From: Sanderia malayensis
Taxonomy: Eukaryota > Cnidaria > Scyphozoa > Semaeostomeae > Pelagiidae
Length of the DNA stretch: 64,000 bases
NCBI GenBank assembly: GCA_013076295.1
Contig: RQOL01000120.1
Span: 1 to 64,000 of the forward strand
Reading direction: 5' to 3'
The notes beneath the pieces were generated by a model. It did no database searches. It saw only the letters and a program-made list of their open reading frames with translations, and was not told the origin of the DNA. The translations under genes were made by a program, and so were the position numbers. How positions within the stretch are numbered: the stretch's first letter is position 1; every line of letters starts with the position of its first letter. Positions 44,960 to 56,499 of the stretch are shown here, one piece after another.

Positions 44960-45190
44960 CTAATCAATGACTTTTTCTGTGATCTTTGTTATAAAATCTT
45001 TAAGTTTCCACTTTTTTAAAGTAGGCTTCCCAACAAATACTAACAACTCCATTAATGTTTGTGCTATGTTATTTGTAAGTTCAAGAATGTCTTTATTTCT
45101 ATAGAACAGTTCTTCAGATCTCATAACATTAACAGATCCCAGTATTTTTTCATTTAACCTCAGAACAGATTTGTCCTTACCAGCTTGCAT
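44960..45190 (-). pseudogene. Short ORF of unknown function
   Basis: A frame of 76 residues, MQAGKDKSVLRLNEKILGSV ... ITKITEKVID, helical and Lys-rich. It lies downstream of the LINE ORF1-like gene on the same strand and may be unrelated. No domain is recognised. Confidence 0.25.
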
Positions 45191-45458
45191 TACTATCTAT
45201 AAATCCTTGAATCCTCTAGATGAAATGCTGCAAACTTTCAATGATGGTAGTAAACAGCAGATTAAAACTGCAGCTGAATAAATAATTTTATTTTACAGAA
45301 TTGGCACATACGTTAATACAACTCACTAGGCCTAACTAAAACTTGCGAGCTTCTTAATTTCCTCCCAATCTTTGTCGCGAAATATTTCTTCAAAACGGTA
45401 GATGAAGAAACATTTGTTGTCCCACTGGTCAGTTAAACAATAGCAATTCCACGCACTT

Positions 45459-46022
45459 CTACGTAATACCAACATGCACCAGCCATTGGTTGATTATATG
45501 TTCTACGTCAGAGGACAGACTTGTCACGAGAGGACAGACTTGCCACGGCACAAACGTGTTCATTAAATCTTCGATGGATCTGGGAAAAATCAAAGAGCCA
45601 TTTTGCATCTTGACCCCAACACGGCAGTTTACATCTACAAATGAAAACGCTATTTTCTCAGGATTTCTTTCCCCAACAGCTCTCACTGCTTTAAAAAAAC
45701 TTTGGTTTTTCTGGGTTAAATCAACACTGGTGGAGAAATCGCCTTTCTTTCTGTTTGAATAAACTAGGCATCTGTTTCTCCATGATTTAAATCGAACGAT
45801 CCCCTGTACTTTGCTTCCACTTGTCTTCCCAATCCGATGAGCTTGCTCAATTGAGTCTTCAGGAAGAAATACTCCCAGATCTTCTGTAAAATATTGAAAA
45901 ACCCATTGCTCCACAGTACATCTTTTATCAGCAGTTCTTGCCCTGGCTGATAAAAGAGGTACACAAGAATTGACTACGTTTGTCAAACAATGATCCCAGA
46001 GTTGCTTAGATATTCCACCCAT
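45459..46022 (-). pseudogene. LINE ORF1-like RRM domain protein fragment
   Basis: The 187-residue frame contains LPEDSIEQAHRIGKTSGSKV, QGIVRFKSWRNRCLVYSNRK, VDLTQKNQSFFKAVR and FSFVDVNCRVGVKMQNGSL. AHRIG followed by a basic RF-x-SWR-x-R strand and a D-L-T stretch is the typical RRM-like core of ORF1 proteins in non-LTR retrotransposons, which bind the element RNA. The reading frame is open, but the N-terminal coiled coil is not contiguous. Candidates for it lie further right on the same strand (48550-48089), separated by a Helitron piece. Confidence 0.6.
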
Positions 46023-46226
46023 AACGGCATTGGAAATTTTCCGTTGCCAATAGGTGTTGATGTAGCATCTTATGGTTGGCTAGCATTTTTATCATTTGAT
46101 TGCAAATCAGAAACATCAACTGTGTATAAAGCAAGACTACATAGCCCCGTTGACAAGATGTCAATAATAAAAAATAAGCTGCAATCTAGAGAGGTGCACT
46201 ATGCAGATGGAATTCTGTTCTTATAA
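45990..46226 (+). pseudogene. ORF of unknown function overlapping the ORF1-like gene start
   Basis: A frame of 78 residues ending REVHYADGILFL. No domain is recognised. It is followed by the SAP-like ORF in the same orientation and may be the same broken gene. Confidence 0.25.
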
Positions 46227-46257
46227 TCGAAAAAAGGTTCAATAAAGGTAGCAGAAT

Positions 46258-46611
46258 TTGAGCAGCATGTCATTGAGCAGCATGTTAAATGGGAAGAACA
46301 AGAATTTCTTAGTGGAACTAGCTAGAATCTTTAGGCTGGATTCAACTGGTACCATGGCCGCTATCAAGAAGCGAATAGAGTTTCACCTTCAGAAAGTTGG
46401 AAAAAAATATCACGAGAGAAAAGTTTCGAGAGAAGATATTGCATTCCTGGATACGGAAGTGCAGCCACTGTTTTCTTCAATGGCATGTGTAGATAGCACT
46501 TTGATTTACAGCGCAGATGCAATTCAAAAGGCTGTGTATTCATTGACATTGGATTTAAGATCTGAAAGTCTTAAATCGGCCAAGAAATTTTCGGTACTGA
46601 AATGCTTGTAG
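46258..46611 (+). CDS. Small ORF with SAP-like motif
   Basis: A frame of 117 residues. FLVELARIFRLDSTGTMAAI, followed by KKRIEFHL, has the helix-turn-helix spacing of a SAP DNA-binding motif (residues ~17-45). The remainder is unremarkable. It may be one exon of a larger gene, and its status as a gene is uncertain. Confidence 0.35.
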   Translation: MSSMSLSSMLNGKNKNFLVELARIFRLDSTGTMAAIKKRIEFHLQKVGKKYHERKVSREDIAFLDTEVQPLFSSMACVDSTLIYSADAIQKAVYSLTLDLRSESLKSAKKFSVLKCL

Positions 46612-46689
46612 CTTCTATACTATATTTGGTTCGGTTTCAGTCTAGGAATACTCGCCTTTAGTGATGTTACGACTAGGCAGTGACAGTCA

Positions 46690-47322
46690 CTTTGTCCTGT
46701 TTAGAAAATTGAAGTCAATTGAAAGCATTTTGGTCGGTTGGTAAAAAAAATCTATGGAAGAGCTCTGTATTCGCTCTTCATGTGATTTCACGTGAGCAGT
46801 CACACGTTTTTTGTTATCATGCAAATTTGCCCTCAGGTTCAACAGCAGGTACTTTTGGAGATGATGCGTTTTTTGTTTTGCAAACAAAGGATAACTGGGC
46901 ACCTTTCAAAGTGTTTTACGACCTGAATTATCTTTGTAAAGACTTACTAATTTTTTGAGAGACCCCTGGAAAATTTCAGAAAACAATTGAGAACACAGGT
47001 GATAGCTTGTTTTGTGTTTTGAGTGAGATAGTTGTAGTTTTTTGTAGTAGACGACTGCCATTGTTGCTTCAGCATGCTTGCGACGTTTAGGCCTAATGTA
47101 AACAAGCTCAAAGTTTTAATAAACAAATTATGATAAGGGATTGTCAGGCAAGCGGAGCGAGCCAAGCTGTTGTAAGGGGAGTAGGGAGAAGCATGAGCAT
47201 CAGCGAATGCAGCGCAGGAAGTGCGCCAACCACAGGCGAGCACACCAAGCTAACCCATTGTATGTGGGGTTGAATGAGGCATAAGCGTCAGCGACTAAGT
47301 TTTTTTCACTTGCCCCGGCTAG
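46690..47322 (+). mobile_element. Helitron 3' portion, 5'-truncated
   Basis: The core-like sequence CAGCAGGTACTTTTGGAGAT and AAAGTGTTTTACGACCTGAA matches the inner part of the family core at 7240-7320. One degenerate minisatellite unit follows (GTCAGGCAAGCGGAGCGAGC), and the end is TTGCCCCGGCTAG with CTAG at 47319-47322, followed by T. The terminal TC is absent. Confidence 0.75.
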
Positions 47323-47323
47323 T

Positions 47324-47665
47324 TTAGAAAATGTTGTGGGAACATGTTGCGAGCGTTTGAATAGTCTGCACTGAACACCACTGAACATCGCTTTGTAAAT
47401 GTTCAGTGTTGTTCAGTAAAATGTTGCAAGCGTTTGAACAGGGCTTTATTTCAAGAGAGCTTTGAGATGAATTTCCTTCTCTAGGATGTTGCCATTCTGA
47501 TACTTGATTGTTCTTATTTCTTTGTCTTTGTAGCTGAGACGAGCTGTCTGCCTCATGTTCAAGTTCCTGTCTTCTTCTGACGGAAAATGCTTCATTGTGA
47601 TAAAGTTTGTCAAATTCGGCTGACTGGTTGTTCCTTCGATTTCTACTTTTCTGCTCTTCCCTCAC
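47324..47665 (-). pseudogene. Charged low-complexity ORF, possibly ORF1 middle part
   Basis: A frame of 113 residues, MREEQKSRNRRNNQSAEFDK, with Arg/Gln/Asn/Ser-rich content. It lies on the minus strand between the coiled-coil ORF and the RRM-like ORF, consistent with an interrupted ORF1, but no domain proves it. Confidence 0.3.
47335..47445. repeat. Degenerate inverted motif cluster
   Basis: ATGTTGCGAGCGTTTGAATA and ATGTTGCAAGCGTTTGAACA flank AACACCACTGAACAT and ATGTTCAGTGTTGTTCAG, which are mutually complementary. This looks like the remains of a short MITE or a transposon end. Confidence 0.5.
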
Positions 47666-48088
47666 ACCGTCTTTTTGTTGTCTTACAAGATCTGTGTCAT
47701 AATCGTCCAGAACGCTGAAATAATATTTTGTGGTGATTTGATTTGAAAGAAAAGTCCTTGCCTTTGCTGTTTCTCTTGGGATTTGCCATTGGCTAGGTTT
47801 GATCCAATGAATGGAAGAAGTGCTTTGCTCTCTAATTTTCTTATTTAACTTCTCTGGGTTTTCTGCAAATTGTTGGGGATATTGGATGTGTCTTGGATGT
47901 GTCTTGGATGTGTCTTGGATGTTGTCATATGCCCGTATTTATGCCTTTGGTATGGCCTGCAGCTTCATTTCATGTTAAAACTTGTGTCACAGGGGATGGC
48001 TCCACAATTTCAGTGCGGCTATATCCTGGCTTACTCATCCATTGGGAATTTTTTATGTCCATATTTGATTTTTTTGTATCTTCTCTTT

Positions 48089-48550
48089 TCAATTAACATT
48101 TTCCATTCGTAGAAATCTGTTTTCATCTTGCAAGGATTTGTTTTCTCTTTCAAGTGCACTGATTCTTTGGAAGACCATTTCTACGCCAGCATACTTATCC
48201 TCAGCTTTTTTGTTGTTTTTAAAATCTTTCTTCTCTTTATTTTGATTGAGAACAATTTCATTAATCCCGTTCTCTATTGTTCGTATATGCCTGAGAATAT
48301 CTCCGTGCCTCAAGGTTTCCATTGCTTCACATGTTTTCCCAAAATCTAAAAATTTTGCTCTATGAACTTTTTCTTTGTTTGAATTTTCTAAAACTGCAGG
48401 CTCATTTCTTCCAAATATTTCCGTGTTAGATAATTTGAATCCGCTTTCTTCAGAATATTTACTTTCATTTCCATCATGATCCTCGTTCTCCTCATTTTTT
48501 TCTCTTTCTTCTTTATGTTGGATATCATGCAGCAGTGCAACTTCGATCAA
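48089..48550 (-). pseudogene. Coiled-coil ORF, possible LINE ORF1 N-terminus
   Basis: A frame of 153 residues. The Glu/Lys/Asn-rich start is followed by heptad-like leucine spacing near the end (ISALERENKSLQDENRFLRM). A coiled coil upstream of an RRM-like core is the usual ORF1 layout, and the RRM-like frame is 2 kb further along the same strand. The link is an inference. Confidence 0.4.
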
Positions 48551-49127
48551 ATCAGCTTGACATTTTTGCAGCTTCTCTGTGTCCGAAGATTCTTGTACAA
48601 ATTCCTCCTTCTTTCCCGTATTTTCTCCAAAATTCGCAAGGACTCTTTCCCATTATATTATGTTTCCATAATTTTTTCTGTGAGCAACATATAATCCATA
48701 CATGTTACTGTTACTCACTAGTTTTTCACTTGTTTGTTTCTTTGGTTTTGTTCCTTCCCTTTCCTCGCTTGTTAATTCAGTCCCTCTCAGCATTAAATGC
48801 AATCCTGGAAGAGTACTGTTGTGACTTCCATAGCGGTGCTTCCAGCGTTAGTACCTAATTGCCAGGTATTCTGTAAAGTTTCTTGCCGAGCTGACAATCG
48901 TAATAATGCGCCAGTGTTCGGACCTGGTTGAAGCTACTGAACAGCAAAAACAAAAGCAAAAACATAACTTTCATACCTCATTGCCATAACTGAACAACAA
49001 AAATGAAAGCATTCAGACCTCTTGGAAAGCACTGAACAACAAGAACAACAACAACTACAACAACAAAAACATAAAAAAGTTCGGACTTGTTGAACGTACA
49101 GAACGACAAACTGGAAAGCATTCGGAC

Positions 49128-49130
<3 letters not shown>
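48551..49130. other. Stretch with diverged short tandem repeats
   Basis: From about 48930 to 49130 the phrase ACTGAACAACAA plus TTCGGAC or TTCAGACCT recurs every ~60 bp in four diverged copies. Nothing else is recognised. Confidence 0.5.
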
Positions 49131-49132
<2 letters not shown>

Positions 49133-49158
<26 letters not shown>

Positions 49159-49400
49159 CGAATATTTATACTGGATAGCCACTTCTGCTATGATAGCTGC
49201 TATCAATGTGGGTCCAGTTGGTATAAACCCTTACCCCCAGAAATTCTGGGTACTCATTTACCGACCTCGGGAGGTTGGACAGCTGAGTTGGCTTACGGCT
49301 TGTAGTTTGTGGTTCCGACCATATGTGGATTTGAACCAGTGAAGGCATCGCCACTAAAGGATCAAAGCCAGCACCTTAACCACTAAGCTACACCACCGAT
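49133..49400 (-). mobile_element. tRNA-derived SINE
   Basis: On the minus strand the head carries TAGCTTAGTGG (49390-49380), a perfect RNA polymerase III box A, and GGTTCAAATCC (49337-49327), a box B, 53 bp apart. A ~190-bp body follows that includes GGTAAATGAGTACCCAGAAT, and it ends in a (CTTA)n tail, seen on plus as (TAAG)n at 49134-49157. The head-body-simple-tail layout defines a SINE mobilised by a LINE. It is not a functional tRNA because the body continues directly and the arms are imperfect. Confidence 0.82.
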
Positions 49401-49593
49401 ACAGCGCACCTTCGTTCAGCCCCGAAAACCCAGTTTGACATCATTTGGTTGGAAAACTAGAAAGATCTTTCAAAGGCATGCCAACGATCATTGATCCAAT
49501 CATCTCTAAAGCGAGAATAAGTCCTGCCGCACAAAATGCAGAGCTGTTAGCTACAAGTAAAGGAGAGCTACATTCAAGATATCATGATATTGC

Positions 49594-52457
49594 ATGGTTA
49601 TGTTAAGATACCAAGCCTCGCCCCTGGCCATACAGTTTGCCATTCCTAACTGGATGGGGTATAATTGTTTGATAACCAACAGTACTGATTCACACCACCA
49701 AATCGCCTACTTGCCTGCAATCGACAAGTCACCATCAAAACTAGAAGCCGTTGCTGAACTTCTTCAACAAAGCAAAGCAAAAGCAGAAGCACTTGGCCTA
49801 TCAGAATCCGATGTTTTTGCGGGCCAGGCACATACGCCAAGGCAGTGGAAGTGCTCATGATGCCGCAATAAGAAGATCTCAAGAATTTTATTATTTTGCG
49901 AATGGGAGCCTTCCATACTTCTTGTACGTTGTTAGCAGTGACAGGAAAAAAAAATTGCTGATCCAGGACTATGTGATATCATTGTGGAGGCCAATTTACT
50001 TGGTAGGAATTCCTTATCTCTTCCTCTGTAATTACCTTACTTAATGTAATTGGTTCCTTGAAGGCTCAAGCGATCGGATTTTTGGATGACCTACCCTGTA
50101 TAAAGGCAGCTTTTGTTCAGTTACATGTCCCATCGTATGAAATATCACATCCCTACTCACCATAGGATTTTATACACTACTGCAGTCCAGTTACGAAGGA
50201 ACTTACACCATTTTATTGTTTTCAGGTGAAGGTTCAGTAGAGAAGATGTTGCAAGGAAAGCACTACAACAAATGTATGCAGGCTTTGAAGTATGTTTTTC
50301 ATGCTTTGACACATCTGAAACTCCAGAGCTTCAAAAGTTGGCTGGTACAGCAAAATTCTACCGACATGCCTGATCGCTTTTCGAGTCAAAAGAGATGCAA
50401 ACAGCTATGCACAATCTAAATGGCAAAAACCTTGCTGACCTAATGAGTCAACAGAGTGAAGTCTTTGAAAAACTCAACGAGTATGAAGAGCACTTAGAGA
50501 AGAACAATGGGTCCGGGCCAATGTCCGGATTTTGGCAGTTGTTTCTGAATATGATGTACATTCTGTTTGCATTCATTCGATCAATACGAATGGGAAACTG
50601 GAAGCTACACCTGGAGTCAACACAGTTGATGTTACCCTGGATGTTTGCATATGATCGTCCAAACTATGCGAGATACTTAAATTTCTATTGGTCTGAGATG
50701 AAAGCTCTCTCAGAAAGCCATCCTGCAATTCATACAGAGTTTGAGTAAGTGAAATTCAATTTTCCCCAAGGCTATGAAATTAGCTGCGGAAAACACCTTT
50801 CATGGTGATTATTTGGAGAAGTCTCAGTCTTGGGTCTTTATTTTCAGGAATCTAGACTTCTTGTACGCCGTCCACTCTGTGTCTTCAACACGGTTGCATC
50901 TGACCAATGCATCAAACAAACGATCAACAGAGAGAAAAAATGCAGAGGTGGTATTAGTGGGTACAGTATATCATCTGGTACAGTGCGCGGATACTGACAA
51001 GCCAGTGCACAGCTAAAGCCCTGAGGAAGATAGAAGATATGCTTAACATTTTAACATTGACCATGAGCTACCAGTCACAAAAGGTGTCAGGGAAAAAGAA
51101 TGATGTTTGATGAAGAAAACGTTTCAGCAGCAACAGATGTCATTTCGACATGGGGAAATCCGTTTAACAAAAGTTCAAGTTTGATCAATATGGCCTCTGG
51201 CTTAGAAGCTCCAGTTGATGTTCAAAAGGACCTCCTTGAAGCTCAAGAACGTGGAGAGTCTCCTTTGAGTGAATTCGTGGAAAAAAGAATAAGAACAAAC
51301 GAAAAATCTTTCCACCAACCAATCAAGAGATGTAAGCTCAAGACTTTTGCCACAATGAAAGAAAAAAAGTTTGCAAAGTGAAGGAGAAGGCTATTACGAT
51401 AGGAGCGGAAAGGGCAATATTTGCTAAGCTCCTGATTCTACGAGAAAAAAGAGATACGGTGAGCATAAAAGAACTCATGTCCTACTCTCTTGGCCCAATA
51501 CCTTGGTCACTAGCTTCACCGGATAGTGGATTAGTGAAAACAGTAAAGTCTAAGCTTGTCTTGTCTTTAAGCGAATATCAAGAGGATATGCTACAACTAT
51601 CTACTTTGTGACAGATCAGTACCTTGATCACTCAGTAAAAGGGATGGAAAGGAAGAAACACGGGAGCAGTGGAAAGTATTTGGCTGACCCAAGGAAACAA
51701 AATAGAGCTGGTACATTTACATGGATATCGGATCAGAAAAGTCGAGGAGGATTTTGGATGCCAAGCAAATCTATAATAATATAGGTACATCGATTTCACA
51801 GGCGTTTCCAGCTCTGCATGCTTTCACCGTGCAATAATTATACAAGTGCCTTTTACGCAGTTTGAAAGATAAAAGCGTACAAGATCCTCAAAAAGATTGA
51901 GCATTATCAGTACGCTTTTGGTATGATTGGTGAGGATTTCGAGTTTGATATGGAATTATTTGAAGTTATTTCTGCGCTTTATGGTCTCAAATCGGTGGCC
52001 AATGTCAATGAAGCAAGAGATGTAAAGTTTTTGTTCAAAAAAGGGAAGAATGCCAGAAATGCAGCAACTACCACAAACAAGAGACAAACTATTACAACAC
52101 TGCAAACACGTATCACTCATTACAGCCATAATAAAACAAGCTTTAGAGCCGAATGTAGAGTATCCATCACCTCAAGGACATGGATAGTTACTAACTGCAA
52201 GTGGCGACTTAGAAATCGAGTGGATGACTCAAAAGCCTGCCCCTGACTCGATTCTTGAGATGGTGTCATGTGGCTGTAAGAAGTCAAAGTGTCATTTGGA
52301 GAGCTGCAATTGTTTTTCTCATGGAATAAAATGCACTGATATGTACAACTGCAGCCAGTGCGAAAACGAATTTGACAATGACGACGCGGTTAGCAACAGT
52401 GATCTCAGCGAAGATGAAGACTTGGACATGGCAGACAATCCAGAGGATTCAGATTAA
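49594..52457 (+). pseudogene. Multi-exon gene of an uncharacterised Cys-rich-tailed family, decayed
   Basis: Ordered pieces are recognisable: NWMGYNCLITNSTD; AEALGLSESDV then YAKAVEVLM; GEGSVEKMLQGKHYNKCMQA; GPMSGFWQLFLNMMYILF then IRMGNWKLHLESTQLMLPWM; CIKQTINREKKCRGGISGYS; DVISTWGNPFNKSSSLINMA; ELMSYSLGPIPWSLASPDSG; FPALHAFTGC; IGEDFEFDMELFEVISALYG; and a C-terminal SCGCKKSKCHLESCNCFSHG. The pieces lie in different frames with stops between them. The order matches a widespread, unnamed multicopy family I recall from cnidarian genomes. The LHAFTGC segment resembles the last Asp motif of FEN/PIN nucleases, but the Asp is replaced by Asn and the EADT/DTDV part is missing here. The function is unknown. 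Confidence 0.55.
52224..52457 (+). CDS. Terminal exon with Cys-rich CXC-like motif
   Basis: Cys spacing in MVSCGCKKSKCHLESCNCFS, HGIKCTDMYNCSQCEN is C-x-C-x4-C-x4-C-x-C-x6-C-x5-C-x2-C. It is followed by an Asp/Glu/Ser tail. This is likely a metal-binding or DNA-binding tail. The frame is open upstream and this is the best preserved part of the gene at 49594-52457. Confidence 0.5.
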   Translation: MTQKPAPDSILEMVSCGCKKSKCHLESCNCFSHGIKCTDMYNCSQCENEFDNDDAVSNSDLSEDEDLDMADNPEDSD

Positions 52458-53700
52458 AAGTTTCCGTTTTTTCAGCACTTTCTTGGGTCTGTGATGGGAG
52501 ATTTTTGATGAGGGGAAGGCTTGGGGCTCACGTTTTAGTGTAGGCTTGCCCTTTTTAGCCCCCATGTTCTGGTTTCAATCAAAATCATCTTTTCCCCCAA
52601 GTGCCAATTAGTTTCACTACGCCATTGGGGGTGAACACCTTAGATTCATTTTCATTTTTCATTTTCTTTTTATCATTATTTTAACACTTAAACCCTTTCA
52701 GCTACTGGATGAACTTACAATTTTGAAATAATGTAAGAAATACTAGATTAAATTTAAATACAGAACGATGACAAGAAATAATAAATATAAGAAACTCAAT
52801 TTAAAACTAACACGCTGCTCTACCAAGGGTTGGTGTTAGGAGTTTGTTGGTTCAAAAGGTGTTGTCTGAAATCTGATTTGAAAAGAGTGATGGAATGTTT
52901 CTCTCGAATATCATTACGGCTGTTATTTCAATTTTTAGTACAGAGTAATAGAAACATCTTTTCGAATATTCTAGCTTAACTTTGGGGATTTGCAGATCTC
53001 TATGACCCTTTGTATTATATTCTGTTATTTGAGATCTTGTTGTGAATTTTTCGCATCAATTTGGAAGGCAGAGATTGTTCAATATTTTAAATGTCATGAC
53101 CCCTTGGCAATGGGAGCTCCATGTCTTGACATCGAGCCAATTACATCCCCACCCATCCTTATATTTGGCATTTTCTATTTTCTTTCTTGTCCAAGTCTGC
53201 AGTCGTTGTAGCTTAATTAATTTGGTATTGGTACCTTAAACAATTACCAGATGAAGGTAATTTCCAGGAAAGCTCTATGTTTATAGCTCTCCTCTCTGTG
53301 TGTATAGGTTTGAAAATTTTCTGGGGGGAAGCTGCCTCTGCCGCCCTCCTTCTGCATACTGCCCTGGGCAAAATGTCCCTCTCCGTGGAAGCCCAAATGA
53401 AACCCATGTGGTCAGCCACCCAAGCTGACATGTTGCTTTAGCCTTGTGTTCATGTAAATCCTTCCCATTTCAAAATGTCGATCATTCTCCTGGAGCATGG
53501 AGCAACACTGCCAGCTAACAACTTGATGGAAATGCCTCTTAATATAATTCAGCATGTCCAACATGTAAATTTATGATTATTAAGGTCAAAAGAATGTTTT
53601 ATACAAAATTAAATTGCCCGCAAACTTTGCAGGTGTTCACAACTGTAGCGACCTGACTAGTTAGAGATAAAAATTTATGTTTGTGATTGCGATTGCGATG
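52458..53700. other. Stretch without recognised gene
   Basis: Non-repetitive, moderately AT-rich sequence with short frames only. Confidence 0.4.
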
Positions 53701-53714
53701 GGGTCACTTGTGTT

Positions 53715-54255
53715 CTGTGGCAGAATTGTTTTGGAATCGGAATCACTGACGTAAATGCCTTTCTGTACCCAAGCAATCCTGGCTGAGATAACATCAAATG
53801 CTGGTTAATCCAGAAATTAAGCAGTGTTAATGTTTGAGATATAATTGCCTTTTTGCATAGCTGCCAATATACTCTATCTACTTGCCAAGTCGGATCCAAG
53901 CTGCATACACAGCTACATACCGGTGAGGCCTGGGGGCCCATTAGAACTGTCACCAATCAGTCTCGTGCAGCTTGTTTTGATGAATAGCGCAAATGCACAG
54001 AGAGTTTTATTAGACTACACCATAATGCATATAGTTGTGCAGTAAGAAGCCTATCCAATCATTATTCGATGGAGCTCATAGCAATAGCATAATTTTTCCC
54101 TCCCTCCCTGTTCCCCTCTATTGTTTTTTGAGTTATTTCATCTTTATTTTCGCAGTTTAACCATCCGGTGAAAGCCTGCTGGTGTGCTGGCAGGAATTGT
54201 TTCGGAATCAGAATCACCAATATAAATCCCATTCTCTACTCAAGCAATCGATTGG
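53715..54255. repeat. Pair of ~65-bp diverged direct repeats
   Basis: GGCAGAATTGTTTTGGAATC (about 53720) and GGCAGGAATTGTTTCGGAAT (about 54189) start two blocks. Both continue GAATCAC..TAAAT and end CCCAAGCAATC or ACTCAAGCAATC. They are about 470 bp apart with roughly 80% identity. Confidence 0.6.
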
Positions 54256-54646
54256 TAGGCTATTGGCCTACCAGCCATTGGCCGGTAGGCTAATTGCCCA
54301 ATTTCTTAAGATAACATTAATTGAGAACAAACTCAGAATGCTCATGCAGCTAGAAATTCCTAAATTTTAATGCCAAATTTTAATAAGAAAACGATCAGCC
54401 TGAAAATTGAAACTGGTTGATGGTGCGAGTCTTGGTCATCACTTTCCTATTAGAATTTATGAATGCCATTCACTTCCTTTCTGATTTAAGCTGGAAACTG
54501 AGTAGTTGCATGGGCATTTATCCGAGGAGATACGAAATGAAAATCTTTTCAATTTTAACACCAAATCTTGGTTTTAGTATGATCGAAGTTTTTTACTGAA
54601 TTCTAATTTCATACTCACAGTTTTAACTATAACATGCTTTTGTTGA

Positions 54647-54670
54647 ATATGGGGGCATTTGCCCCCATAT
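54647..54670. other. GC-rich hairpin
   Basis: ATATGGGGGCA and TGCCCCCATAT form an 11-bp perfect stem around TT. No gene end is adjacent. Confidence 0.8.
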
Positions 54671-55058
54671 CTCCGAAACGGCCCCTCCCCCCAAAAAAAC
54701 ATCGAAATTCGGATTCTGCGCCCCAAAATTGACCATAATCATTTGGCCTCATAAATTACCTCCTCTGGTGGTACTACCCCCCTTCAGCTACCGGACTATA
54801 TATAAACTTTCCGTCAGCTCAAAGAAACCAAAGAAGCAAGGTGGATTAACAAAGACAATTGTAACTGCAATGGAAAGATGGAAAAAATGTAGCCAGATAT
54901 CAATGAAAAAATTGAAAAGCTGCATATTGTCGCAAGAGCGACAGGATTTCAATACAGGATGCAAAGATGTCTGAGTTTTAAAAAGATATAGCAAATCAAT
55001 ACTATAAGCTTTAATACATTTCATGAAAAAAGATTCGCAAGCTTCACAATTTTTTCCT

Positions 55059-55186
55059 ACAATCCTGGCCAGAAATGCTGGAACGCTGCTAATATTTTCA
55101 TTCCGTTTTGCAAAATTTTCTCCCCTCCACCCGATACAATGTTGTTCTTTGTTCACTGTGCCTATTTTTCAGCGGGTAATCGCTAT
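55059..55186. repeat. 128-bp direct repeat, copy 1
   Basis: From ACAATCCTGGCCAGAAATGC to AGCGGGTAATCGCTAT. It matches 56119-56246 with about five differences. It abuts the Tc1-like fragment. Confidence 0.9.
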
Positions 55187-55189
55187 ACG

Positions 55190-55453
55190 CTATATGCTAT
55201 ATGCATGAAATGTTCGTAAAAAGTACGAGACTTGTCGCTCTGACAAAGTTCTTGGCCGTCCACGCTTCTTTTTCTCATTTCCTTGCTTCTTTGTTCTTTG
55301 AGTGGAATCTATTCCTTCAGTATAGCAGCAATAAACAAATGAATGTGAAATTTTCAGAGTCTTTGATACTTCTCGAAAGCTTTTTCCTTGTTGGGCAATC
55401 ATTAAATACGCTAGAGCTCGTGTTTTGGAACATATCTTCTTCTTAAAGGCCAT
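55190..55453 (-). pseudogene. Tc1/mariner transposase N-terminal fragment
   Basis: A frame of 87 residues, MAFKKKICSKTRALAYLMIA, then QQGKSFREVSKTLKISHSFV, then KKKRGRPRTLSERQVSYFLR. This is the paired helix-turn-helix with a GRPR linker of Tc1-type transposases, which binds the terminal repeats. It stops at the direct repeat, and no DDE catalytic domain follows, so it is a truncated remnant. Confidence 0.75.
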
Positions 55454-56118
55454 TACGAAATTAAAAGTGCGTATCTCACTGGATCTTAATATCTAATAAA
55501 CCTGTGCTTTGACCCGACATTTAACAGTTCTACCTGTGAACAACTAGATTCGGCACTATGTCACTGATATTGTTCTTGCTATTGTTTGCCGTTCTCTAGT
55601 GACCTTGTACTGGACAATAGATAATTTTCATGCTATTTCTATAGCTTTTGACGCATCTCAGGGGTTTTAAACTAAAAATAGCAAAAGAAGATTCAATGGA
55701 TTGCTTATTACAGATGAAATCTTGAGTTTGCCACAGCTGACAATTTGTATTCTCTAGAAAAATCAACTACTAGCGACATCCTCGATTTCATGTTATTTTA
55801 CACATTCAACTTTTCACTCATAAACATAAAGTATAGCACAGCAGGCAATTGAAAGGCGTCCGTAAACATAAATTATCACATTTTATGAGAGCCCAGAGAT
55901 GCTAAGAACATTAAAACATAAACATTATGAGAAACAGTAGGGTAAAAATGACCAAAACCCATAAAAATAGACCATTTTGGCTCAAATGACGTCATTTTCA
56001 TTAAAGATACAGGTGAAATTGCAAAAATAATTTTATGTTCGTGATTCACAGGTCTAACTTCGTGAGGTTTTCAAAAAAATTACAGGCTTCAGCACGATTT
56101 GTATTCGTAGCGTGTCAG
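55454..56118. other. Stretch between direct repeats, nothing recognised
   Basis: AT-rich, with no gene or clear element ends. Confidence 0.35.
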
Positions 56119-56246
56119 ACAATCCTGGCCAGAAATGCTGGAACGCTGCTAATATTTTCATTCCGTTCTGCAAAATTTTCTCCCCTCCCCCCAGTACAAT
56201 GTTGTTCTTTGTTCACTGTGCCTATTTTTCAGCGGGTAATCGCTAT
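56119..56246. repeat. 128-bp direct repeat, copy 2
   Basis: Second copy of 55059-55186, 1060 bp away in the same orientation. Confidence 0.9.
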
Positions 56247-56499
56247 CCACAACTACATGCTACATGGCTTACAAGCAACAATCAACATTGTTTTTGGGGG
56301 GAGGGGGTAGAGAGTTACCTGACAAGCATTTGTTGTTTGTGCTCTAAGAGGCCACATATTGTGTTTCACTTAGTAATATTTTCAACCGTTCCAAGTCTTT
56401 TTTGCAAGGATTGGGAAGAAAGCGTACAATAGTACAGTTTGTTGAAAAAAGATGCAAAAACATAAGCAAATAAAGTAACATGTCAACAAAAAATTATAC

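Noticed and set aside
49320..49400. Functional tRNA gene
   Set aside because: Box A and box B are good, but the acceptor and anticodon arms do not pair cleanly. The unit continues into a SINE body and a CTTA tail.
55059..56246. LTR pair of a small retroelement
   Set aside because: The 128-bp repeats lack TG..CA ends, and no primer site or gag/pol sequence lies between them.
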